Assembly: GCA_036507695.1 (NCBI GenBank)
Contig: DATCIR010000282.1
Location: 1-6,903 of the forward strand
DNA length: 6,903 bases
DNA from: JAKEGK01 sp036507695
Lineage (GTDB): Bacteria; Pseudomonadota; Gammaproteobacteria; SZUA-152
Direction: 5' to 3'
Made by a program: the position numbers and the translations under genes
The notes under the pieces: model-generated
What the model was told of the DNA's origin: nothing
The model's input: only the letters and a program-made list of their open reading frames with translations
The model's database searches: none
Shown: positions 1 to 5,258 of the stretch, in pieces
How positions within the stretch are numbered: position 1 is the stretch's first letter
Layout: each line of letters opens with the position of its first letter

Positions 1-23
1 ACGAGTTCATCCAATGTGGTCAT
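1..23 (-). CDS. 5' end of a further suf-operon gene, cut by the window edge
   Basis: An ATG at 23-21 on the minus strand opens a frame reading MTTLDEL before the window ends. An AGGA Shine-Dalgarno core overlaps the stop codon of the preceding A-type carrier gene and lies 8 nt from this ATG, so the gene is probably translated as part of the same transcript. Only seven codons are visible, too few to assign a family. By position a SufE-type sulfur acceptor, a desulfurase or another Fe-S accessory protein is possible, but that is inference from context only. Confidence 0.5.
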
Positions 24-33
24 AGCCGTGGTC

Positions 34-360
34 CTAGATAGTGAATGACTCCCCGCAGCCGCACATGTTTTTCACATTGGGATTATTGAATTCAAAACCT
101 TCATTAAGGCCGTTGGATTTTCTGTAGTCCACTTCCATGCCTTCCAGGTAGGGCAGGCTATTTGTATCGACAATGATTTTGACGCCTTGGCTTTCGAAAA
201 CCTGGTCATGTTCCCCGACGTTGTCGGCATAATCAACCACGTAAGCAAATCCGCTGCAGCCGGATTTGCGGGTACCCAGACGCAGGCCAATCCCTGAACC
301 GCGTTTTTCCAGCATGGTGGCAACGCGTTGCGCCGCCGCTTGAGTTAATGACACAGCCAT
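34..360 (-). CDS. iscA: A-type iron-sulfur cluster carrier, IscA-like
   Basis: This encodes a 108-residue protein of the IscA/SufA/ErpA family, cytosolic carriers that bind iron or [2Fe-2S]/[4Fe-4S] clusters and pass them to apoproteins. The three invariant cysteines are present: C35 in KSGCSGFAY, and C100 and C102 in the C-terminal CGCGESF motif, the usual C-x64-C-G-C layout. Length and text are closer to E. coli IscA (107 aa, NPNVK-x-x-CGCGESF ending, GLNEGF before it) than to SufA, although the gene sits in a suf operon; sufA would be an equally usable operon-based name. The ATG at 360 is preceded by a strong GAGGAG Shine-Dalgarno at 7 nt, which overlaps the stop of the sufT-like gene 11 bp upstream. 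Expected to be co-transcribed with sufBCD. Confidence 0.95.
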   Translation of the reverse strand: MAVSLTQAAAQRVATMLEKRGSGIGLRLGTRKSGCSGFAYVVDYADNVGEHDQVFESQGVKIIVDTNSLPYLEGMEVDYRKSNGLNEGFEFNNPNVKNMCGCGESFTI

Positions 361-367
361 AACATCG

Positions 368-373
368 CTCCTC
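368..373 (-). promoter_or_regulatory. Shine-Dalgarno of the iscA-like gene overlapping the sufT stop
   Basis: GAGGAG on the minus strand, 7 nt before the ATG at 360. Its first two bases are the last two of the sufT-like TGA stop (374-372), which suggests translational coupling. Confidence 0.8.
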
Positions 374-746
374 AGTACATATCGAGTAATAATTTCGCTT
401 CGTCACTCATGCGCTCTTTATCCCAGGGTGGATCCCAGACCAGATTGACCGTGACGTCCGTTACCGCATCAATCGCTTTTACCGTGCACTCCACCTGCGC
501 GGGCAAGGACTCCGCAACCGGGCAGTGCGGACTGGTTAAAGTCATGGCAATGCTTACCGCACCCTGAGTATCCGATTGTATGTCGTAAATCAGTCCCAGG
601 TCATAAATGTTAACCGGAATTTCCGGGTCGTAAACCGTGCGTAATGCCGCGATGATTTTTTCTTCCAAGGTTGCGCCTTCGGCAAACGCATCAGGCCCGT
701 TTGCCTTGTTTATCGTGGATTGAAATTTAACGGTTGCTTGGCTCAT
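372..746 (-). CDS. sufT: SufT-like DUF59/MIP18-family Fe-S assembly protein
   Basis: With the start at 746 this is a 124-residue cytosolic protein made almost entirely of a DUF59 (MIP18-like) domain. It belongs to the short SUF-associated subfamily thought to help mature or deliver Fe-S clusters. Diagnostic text is DPEIPVNIYDLGLIYDI (residues 40-56), the cysteine C75 in TSPHCPVAES, and VWDPPW (103-108) followed by the typical MSDEAK ending. An in-frame ATG at 758 adds four residues (MEHP) but has no Shine-Dalgarno. The ATG at 746 has a modest GGA at 7 nt and gives the more natural MSQATV start, so I prefer it. It lies 45 bp after sufD, at the place where sufS or sufU often sits, and 11 bp before the iscA-like gene. 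The biochemical role of SufT is known only in outline. Confidence 0.9.
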   Translation of the reverse strand: MSQATVKFQSTINKANGPDAFAEGATLEEKIIAALRTVYDPEIPVNIYDLGLIYDIQSDTQGAVSIAMTLTSPHCPVAESLPAQVECTVKAIDAVTDVTVNLVWDPPWDKERMSDEAKLLLDMY

Positions 747-791
747 AGGGTGTTCCATGGGCTAATACATGTTAGTCTACTGCAATCCGAG

Positions 792-2117
792 TCAATGTGG
801 TGCAAAAAGAGTGTCCTGCACCCGGTTTTCCACAAATGACCTGACTTCAGGCAGCTCAAGTTGTTCGAGAATCTCTTCGGCAAATCCCAGGCACAGCATT
901 TTTCTCGCCATGGCCTCGTCAATGCCGCGGGAGCGCAGATAAAACACCTGCTTCGGATCAATTTGTCCCACCGTGGTGCCATGGCTGCATTTCACGTCGT
1001 CGGCGTAAATTTCCAGTTGTGGTTTGGTATCCACTTCCGCATCGTGTGACAACAACAGGTTTTTATTGGTGAGCTGGGCATCGGTTTTTTGCGCCTGCTT
1101 GTCCACGACAATGCGGCCATCAAATACTGCGCGCCCGCTGCCCGCAATGATGCCGCGGAAATTCTCGCGGCTGGAACAATGGGTTTGATTGTGTAATACG
1201 TTCAGGTGAAAATCCGTCAGCTGCTTGTCGTGTACGGTGTATAAACCGTTTATATCGCAGTGCGCGCCTTTACCCGCAAACCGCGCATCGATTTCGCAGC
1301 GTGACCAACTGCCGCCAAGGGCAAGGTATACGCCTTTGTAGTTACTGTCCGCGCCTTGCAGGATATTCACCCGGCCCAGGTGATGCGACTGACTGCTTTC
1401 GTCCTGAATCCGGTAGTGGGATAGCCGGGCGTTGTCATTCACGAAAACTTCACTTACGTTATTGGAAAAATAAGCATGGCTGCCGTGGCTGGCATAGCGT
1501 TCTATCAGCGTGGCGCTCGCGCCCGCTTCGATGACCACCAGATGGCGCGGCAGAATCAATAACTCGCTATCCCTTGCCAGATTCAGATGCAGCACTTCAA
1601 CGGGCTTGTCCAATGTGACATTTTTGGGGATGTGCACAAACAAGCCGTCATCAATATTGGCGGTATTTAATGCGGTGAACAAATCCGGTGATGATGGCAC
1701 GAATTGTTTGGATAAATAGTGCTGAATGACTTCACCATCCGTGCTCATCGACGCGCGTAAACAGCCAATCGCGACATTGCGCGGCAGCCCCCGGATATCG
1801 CATAAACGCGGGGCGCAGTGGCCGTTGATAAACACCAGCCGGTAACTGCCGTTATCCGGCAGGATCCATTCGCCGATACCTGTATCCGGTAATGTCCCGT
1901 CGTTTTCGGGGGCGTGTAAAAAATTGTATTTGGTCAGGCGCTCAATACTGGTGTAACGCCAGGCTTCCTGTTTACGGTGTGGCAGTTCAAGCGACGCCAT
2001 CAGTTGCCTGGCCGTTTGGCGGGTTTGATTTAACCAGTCAAGTTGTTGACCTGGCAAATGCTGTCCCTGGGTTATCAGGTTATGCAGCCATTGCCGGTTT
2101 GATTCTGCTAGGTTCAT
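792..2117 (-). CDS. sufD: SufD, Fe-S cluster scaffold complex subunit
   Basis: This is a 441-residue SufD, in the usual family range of about 420-440. SufD pairs with SufB and two SufC ATPases (SufBC2D) in the cytosol and is needed for iron acquisition and de novo cluster assembly. The N-terminal helical part contains the family motif RKQEAWRYTSI (48-58). The beta-helix core follows, then the C-terminal signature YADDVKCSHGTTVG (about 371-384), where C377 and H379 correspond to the functional CSHG cysteine and histidine of E. coli SufD (H360). The tail FYLRSRGID-x-x-x-A-R-x-M is typical of SufB/SufD. The ATG at 2117 overlaps the sufC TGA (ATGA overlap) and has a strong GGAGGT Shine-Dalgarno 8 nt upstream inside sufC, consistent with translational coupling. 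No disruption is seen. Confidence 0.97.
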   Translation of the reverse strand: MNLAESNRQWLHNLITQGQHLPGQQLDWLNQTRQTARQLMASLELPHRKQEAWRYTSIERLTKYNFLHAPENDGTLPDTGIGEWILPDNGSYRLVFINGHCAPRLCDIRGLPRNVAIGCLRASMSTDGEVIQHYLSKQFVPSSPDLFTALNTANIDDGLFVHIPKNVTLDKPVEVLHLNLARDSELLILPRHLVVIEAGASATLIERYASHGSHAYFSNNVSEVFVNDNARLSHYRIQDESSQSHHLGRVNILQGADSNYKGVYLALGGSWSRCEIDARFAGKGAHCDINGLYTVHDKQLTDFHLNVLHNQTHCSSRENFRGIIAGSGRAVFDGRIVVDKQAQKTDAQLTNKNLLLSHDAEVDTKPQLEIYADDVKCSHGTTVGQIDPKQVFYLRSRGIDEAMARKMLCLGFAEEILEQLELPEVRSFVENRVQDTLFAPH

Positions 2118-2866
2118 GCGGCGGCACCTCCGGTAATCCAGCCATAACCTTTTGCTTCCAACTCCCGCGCCAGTTGTTTGGTGCCGGAGCGAATGATTTT
2201 TCCGTTCGCCAGCACATGCACATAGTCAGGCTCGATGTAATCAAGCAGCCGTTGATAGTGGGTCACCACAATCATGGCGCGTTGCGGGTTGCGCAAGGCA
2301 TTGACGCCTTCGGCGACCACGCGCAAAGCATCGATATCAAGACCGGAATCCGTTTCATCCAGGATGGCGAGCGTGGGTTCGAGCAGGGCCATTTGCAGTA
2401 TTTCGTTGCGTTTCTTTTCGCCGCCGGAAAATCCGGTATTCACGCTGCGTTTCAACAGTTTTTCGTCGAGATGAACCAGTTTGGCTTTTTCCTTTACCAG
2501 GCGCAGGAACGCCACCGCGTCGAGTTCGGATTCCCCGCGTGCGCGGCGTATGGCGTTAAGCGATTCACGCAGGAACACCATGTTGTTGACGCCCGGCAAT
2601 TCCACCGGATACTGCATGGCGAGAAAAATTCCCTGCCGCGCGCGTTCTTCGGCGGCCAGTTCCAGCAGGTTTTGCCCGTTATAGATAACAGAGCCTTGTG
2701 TTACGTCGTAACCATCTTTGCCGGCCAGCACATGGGCGAGCGTGCTTTTACCGGACGCGTTGGGACCCATGATGGCATGCACTTCACCGGCGTTGACCGT
2801 GAGGTTCAGCCCTTGCAGGATGGGCTTGTTGTCAATGGCCGCATGTAAATCAGTTATCTGTAACAT
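2114..2866 (-). CDS. sufC: SufC, ABC-type ATPase of the Fe-S assembly complex
   Basis: This is a 250-residue soluble ABC ATPase that drives conformational change of SufB-SufD during cluster assembly; it is not a transporter despite the fold. Visible motifs are Walker A GPNASGKS (34-41, K40), a Q-loop around MQYPVELPG (84-92), the SufC-type signature FSGGEKKRNE (146-155), Walker B LAILDE (166-171, catalytic E171), the D-loop SGLD (174-177), and the switch histidine H203 in VTHY. The numbering of K40, E171 and H203 matches E. coli SufC. The open frame extends 14 codons further to a TTG at 2908, but the ATG at 2866 has an AAGGAA Shine-Dalgarno and gives the conserved N-terminus MLQITDLHA, so that start is chosen. 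It lies 51 bp after sufB and overlaps sufD by 4 bp. Confidence 0.97.
   Translation of the reverse strand: MLQITDLHAAIDNKPILQGLNLTVNAGEVHAIMGPNASGKSTLAHVLAGKDGYDVTQGSVIYNGQNLLELAAEERARQGIFLAMQYPVELPGVNNMVFLRESLNAIRRARGESELDAVAFLRLVKEKAKLVHLDEKLLKRSVNTGFSGGEKKRNEILQMALLEPTLAILDETDSGLDIDALRVVAEGVNALRNPQRAMIVVTHYQRLLDYIEPDYVHVLANGKIIRSGTKQLARELEAKGYGWITGGAAA
2126..2131 (-). promoter_or_regulatory. Strong Shine-Dalgarno of sufD inside sufC
   Basis: GGAGGT on the minus strand, 8 nt before the sufD ATG at 2117. It lies within the last codons of sufC and, with the ATGA overlap, supports coupled SufC/SufD synthesis. Confidence 0.85.
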
Positions 2867-2873
2867 AGGTTGA

Positions 2874-2879
2874 TTCCTT
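2874..2879 (-). promoter_or_regulatory. Shine-Dalgarno that fixes the sufC start
   Basis: AAGGAA on the minus strand, 7 nt before the ATG at 2866. It favours that ATG over the upstream in-frame TTG at 2908, which gives a non-conserved N-terminal extension. Confidence 0.8.
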
Positions 2880-2917
2880 GGTTGACGTTCTTCGATGGTA
2901 GTTTTCAATGACGCGGG

Positions 2918-4366
2918 TTAACCTACCGCGCCTTCCAGTGTCACGCTCAATAATTTTTGCGCTTCCACCGCGAATTCCATCGGCAGTTGATTAAACACTT
3001 CCTTACAAAAACCATTCACGATCATCGATACGGCGTCTTCTTCCGACAGGCCCCGTTGCCGGCAATAAAACAACTGGTCTTCGCTGATTTTTGACGTGGT
3101 GGCTTCATGCTCCACATTGGCGCTGGGATTGCGCACTTCGATGTAGGGAAACGTATGCGCACCGCACTGATCGCCGATCAGCAATGAATCACATTGGGTA
3201 TGGTTGCGGCCGTTTTCCGCACGCGGACTCATGCGCACCAGGCCACGGTAAGTGTTTTGACCCTCGCCGGCCGAGATGCCTTTGGAAACAATCGTGCTCG
3301 TTGTGTTGCGCCCGAGATGAATCATCTTGGTGCCGGTATCCGCCTGCTGTTTACCCCGCGTGACGGCGACTGAATAAAATTCCCCGGCGGAATCGTTGCC
3401 GCGTAAAATACAACTGGGATATTTCCAGGTAATGGCCGAACCGGTTTCAACCTGGGTCCAGGAGATGCGGGAGCGGTCACCGCGGCACTCACCGCGCTTG
3501 GTAACGAAATTATAAATGCCACCGCGTCCGTTTTTATCGCCGGGATACCAGTTTTGCACCGTGGAATATTTAATCCGTGCGTCGTCCATGGCGATAAGTT
3601 CAACGACCGCTGCATGCAACTGGTTTTCATCCCGCATGGGCGCGGTGCAGCCTTCGAGGTAACTGACGTAACTGCCTTTTTCAGCGACAATAAGCGTGCG
3701 TTCGAATTGCCCCGTTTTGGCTTCGTTAATGCGGAAATACGTGGATAGCTCCATCGGGCAACGCACGCCCTCCGGTATATAAACAAAGGTGCCGTCCGTG
3801 AACACCGCGGCGTTGAGGCAGGCAAAGAAATTGTCTTTGAAGGGGACGACACTGCCCAAGTGTTGCTGAACCAAGTCAGGATATTCGCGAATCGCTTCCG
3901 ACATGGAACAGAAGATGACACCCGCTTCATGCAACTTTTTCCGGAAGGTGGTGGCGACGGAAACGCTGTCGAAGACCGCGTCCACGGCGATTCCGGCCAG
4001 CGCTTTTTGTTCTTCCAGTGGGATTCCGAGTTTGTTGTAAGTGTCCAGCAATTGTGGATCAATCTCATCCAGGCTTTTTGGGCCATCGGCTTGGGTTTTG
4101 GGCGCGGAGTAGTAGGAAATCGCCTGGTAGTCGATAGGTGCAAGTTTAAGATGCGCCCAGGCCGGGCCCGTCATGGTTTGCCAGTGCGCGAATGCTTTAA
4201 GACGATAGTCCAGCATCCATTGCGGCTCCTGTTTTTTGGCCGAAATCAGCCGGATGACTTCTTCGTCTATACCGGGCGGCACCGTATCGGCATCAATTTT
4301 GGTGAAAAAGCCGAATTCGTAAGAAGAATTTACTAACTTTTCAATACCTTGTGGCATTACTGTCAT
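2918..4366 (-). CDS. sufB: SufB, Fe-S cluster scaffold
   Basis: This is a 482-residue SufB (E. coli SufB is 495), the cytosolic scaffold that accepts persulfide sulfur and on which the nascent cluster forms within SufBC2D. Conserved text includes SAKKQEPQWMLDYRLKA near 42-58, PEGVRCPMELSTYFRIN (198-214), YLEGCTAP with C240 (counterpart of E. coli C254), HTQCDSLLIG with C392 (counterpart of C405), and NVEHEATTSKI with H420/E421 (counterparts of H433/E434). The C-terminal FYCRQRGLSEEDA matches the SufB family. The ATG at 4366 has an AGG Shine-Dalgarno 8 nt upstream; an alternative ATG at 4357 has none. It is the first gene of the operon, with a promoter and an IscR-like site directly upstream. 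The gene is intact. No regulator gene (iscR or sufR) precedes it, only a non-coding gap. Confidence 0.98.
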   Translation of the reverse strand: MTVMPQGIEKLVNSSYEFGFFTKIDADTVPPGIDEEVIRLISAKKQEPQWMLDYRLKAFAHWQTMTGPAWAHLKLAPIDYQAISYYSAPKTQADGPKSLDEIDPQLLDTYNKLGIPLEEQKALAGIAVDAVFDSVSVATTFRKKLHEAGVIFCSMSEAIREYPDLVQQHLGSVVPFKDNFFACLNAAVFTDGTFVYIPEGVRCPMELSTYFRINEAKTGQFERTLIVAEKGSYVSYLEGCTAPMRDENQLHAAVVELIAMDDARIKYSTVQNWYPGDKNGRGGIYNFVTKRGECRGDRSRISWTQVETGSAITWKYPSCILRGNDSAGEFYSVAVTRGKQQADTGTKMIHLGRNTTSTIVSKGISAGEGQNTYRGLVRMSPRAENGRNHTQCDSLLIGDQCGAHTFPYIEVRNPSANVEHEATTSKISEDQLFYCRQRGLSEEDAVSMIVNGFCKEVFNQLPMEFAVEAQKLLSVTLEGAVG

Positions 4367-4406
4367 GTGGGTTACCTAAATAGAAAGACCAAGCGAATTA
4401 GTAAGG

Positions 4407-4435
4407 AATATAGAGTTAATACCTTGTAAATTCAA
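4407..4435 (-). promoter_or_regulatory. Predicted sigma70 promoter of the suf operon
   Basis: On the minus strand a -35 hexamer TTGAAT (4435-4430, four of six matches) and a -10 hexamer TATATT (4412-4407, five of six) are separated by exactly 17 bp. Transcription would start near 4400, giving a leader of roughly 34 nt before the sufB ATG at 4366. The surrounding DNA is AT-rich and non-coding. This is a motif-based prediction. Confidence 0.65.
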
Positions 4436-4454
4436 CGACAAAAAATGTAAGGTA

Positions 4455-4479
4455 ATATCCGAGTAAAATAGTCAGCTAT
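4455..4479 (-). promoter_or_regulatory. IscR-like Type 1 operator upstream of sufB
   Basis: A 25-bp pseudo-palindrome whose plus-strand halves are ATATCCGAGT and AGTCAGCTAT, separated by the five-base centre AAAAT. It fits the known Type 1 IscR consensus (halves ATASYYGACT and AGTCRRSTAT around RWWWY) at 23 of 25 positions. The mismatches are at positions 4 and 9 of the left half, and the right half is perfect. IscR is an Rrf2-family regulator that carries a [2Fe-2S] cluster and binds Type 1 sites in its cluster-loaded form. The centre lies about 67 bp upstream of the predicted suf transcription start. No iscR gene is in the window, so the regulator would act in trans. Confidence 0.75.
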
Positions 4480-4616
4480 TTAGAGAGAATTCCCGGTGGA
4501 ATGGTTCAACGAATTTCTCAAGGCGGGCCGTGTGATTAAATGTGCGGTAGTAATTTTAACTGGAATCCGGAATCAAAATTATCGTCATCTTTTATTGTAT
4601 GGTTATAGGATGGCGA

Positions 4617-4730
4617 ATGGCTTGGCGTGTTGAAACCCGCAGAGCAAAATTAAACGCGGCCAGCGGTCTACGCCAGGAACGAAGAAGCCTGGCGCAAAAC
4701 TCACAAAAGAATGTCCAGCACAATGCCTGA
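4617..4730 (+). CDS. Possible 37-residue basic leader ORF before the CarS-like gene
   Basis: A short frame runs from ATG 4617 to TGA 4728-4730. It has an AGGA Shine-Dalgarno at 4607-4610 with 6-nt spacing, better than anything in front of the next gene. The product starts MAWRVETRRAKLNAA, has eight Arg/Lys against two Glu, and contains no recognisable domain or membrane segment. It overlaps the start of the CarS-like gene in another frame, by 20 bp from ATG 4711 or 8 bp from ATG 4723. If translated it could couple ribosomes to that gene. An ORF of this length can easily arise by chance and I recognise no homologue. Confidence 0.25.
   Translation: MAWRVETRRAKLNAASGLRQERRSLAQNSQKNVQHNA
4671..4694 (+). 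other. Stem-loop just upstream of the CarS-like start
   Basis: CGCCAGG (4671-4677) and CCTGGCG (4688-4694) are perfectly complementary 7-bp arms around the 10-nt loop AACGAAGAAG. It ends 16 nt before ATG 4711 and lies within the possible leader ORF. No T-run follows on either strand, so it is not a standard intrinsic terminator. A translational control element is possible but unproven. Confidence 0.45.
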
Positions 4731-5205
4731 TGTAGTGGTTGCTTTAGTATTGATTATCATCGCCAATGGCGCACCGATTCTGATGCGTTTCTTTCTGGGC
4801 GTCCGTTTAACATTTCCGGTGGATGGTCAACGGCACTTTTTCGATGGCAAACGCCTATTCGGCAATTCGAAGACCTGGATCGGACTATTGAGTATACCGG
4901 TCTTTAGCATGGCTGCGGCTGGATTGTTGGGCTTGAGCATGGAGATTGGCGTGCTGGCTGGCGCCGGTGTGATGGCCGGTGATTTATTGTCGAGTTTTAC
5001 CAAAAGGCGCCTGGGAATGAAAGAGAGCAGCATGGCGTTGGGGCTTGACCAGATCCCGGAGTCCCTGTTTCCTTTATTGCTACTCAGCAACAAAATGAAT
5101 TACGGGACGCTGGAAATAGTCATCGCGGTAATCAGCTTTATTGTGTTTGAGTTGTTGGTTTCCCGCTTCCTTTACTGGCTGCATGTGCGCAAGCAGCCCT
5201 ATTGA
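4711..5205 (+). CDS. CarS/DUF46-family membrane protein (CDP-archaeol synthase relative)
   Basis: This is a 164-residue, very hydrophobic integral-membrane protein with about four to five predicted helices (near 6-28, 55-74, 78-95, 116-126 and 134-155). It carries the family motifs GKRLFGNSKTWIG (46-58), GDLLSSFTKRRLGMK (90-104) and LDQIPESLFPLL (112-123). The archaeal enzyme transfers CMP from CTP to an archaetidic-acid-like lipid. Bacterial members share the conserved polar motifs, but their substrate is not known to me; a CDP-activated lipid precursor is the natural guess. Neither ATG 4711 nor in-frame ATG 4723 has a good Shine-Dalgarno. The second gives MPDVVVALV, a plausible N-terminus close to the first helix. 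It precedes an M48 protease by 53 bp on the same strand. Confidence 0.85.
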   Translation: MSSTMPDVVVALVLIIIANGAPILMRFFLGVRLTFPVDGQRHFFDGKRLFGNSKTWIGLLSIPVFSMAAAGLLGLSMEIGVLAGAGVMAGDLLSSFTKRRLGMKESSMALGLDQIPESLFPLLLLSNKMNYGTLEIVIAVISFIVFELLVSRFLYWLHVRKQPY

Positions 5206-5214
5206 CCCGGTCAA
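5202..5214. repeat. Perfect 13-bp palindrome across the CarS-like stop codon
   Basis: TTGACC and GGTCAA are perfect inverted arms around a single C. The palindrome covers the TGA of the CarS-like gene and lies about 45 bp upstream of the M48 gene. It could be an operator for a dimeric regulator or a weak 5-bp RNA hairpin with a 3-nt loop. I cannot assign it to a known regulator. Confidence 0.4.
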
Positions 5215-5258
5215 ATTAATACATTCACATCATAATATGCATTGAGAATTTCGGCGCT

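Larger units (their letters stand above)
4367..4710. other. Divergent intergenic region between sufB and the CarS-like gene
   Basis: This is a 344-bp stretch without a confident gene. The sufB-proximal third is AT-rich and holds the suf promoter, the IscR-like site, and short repeats: ATATTCCTTAC at 4411-4401, ATATTACCTTAC at 4458-4447, and the inverted pair TACCTT (4420-4425) and AAGGTA (4449-4454). The middle (about 4500-4600) shows nothing convincing beyond a small tandem GGAATC at 4562-4574. The last 100 bp contain a possible 37-codon leader ORF and a stem-loop. No clear plus-strand promoter could be defined; the best -10-like string is TATAGG at 4604, with no good -35. Confidence 0.7.

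Noticed and set aside
747..758. Upstream ATG at 758 as the sufT-like start
   Set aside because: No Shine-Dalgarno precedes it. The ATG at 746 has at least a GGA at suitable distance and gives a more natural N-terminus, although the four-residue difference cannot be settled from sequence alone.
1892..2848. 318-codon plus-strand open frame antisense to sufC and sufD
   Set aside because: It lies wholly across two intact, strongly conserved genes on the other strand, its translation has no recognisable motif, and long antisense frames are common opposite such genes.
3322..4143. 273-codon minus-strand open frame inside sufB
   Set aside because: It is a different reading frame of the intact sufB gene. 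Its product is Pro/Ser/Arg-rich with no domain, while the sufB frame carries all family motifs without a frameshift.
3860..4336. 158-codon plus-strand open frame opposite the 5' part of sufB
   Set aside because: It is an antisense shadow of conserved sufB codons with no ribosome-binding support or recognisable protein.
4447..4486. A second suf promoter with GATATT as -10 overlapping the IscR-like site
   Set aside because: The -10 matches only four of six positions and no acceptable -35 lies 16-18 bp upstream; the downstream promoter with TATATT is clearly better.
4671..4694. Stem-loop considered as an intrinsic terminator
   Set aside because: No run of T follows on the plus strand and none on the minus strand, and it sits immediately before a gene start rather than after a gene end.
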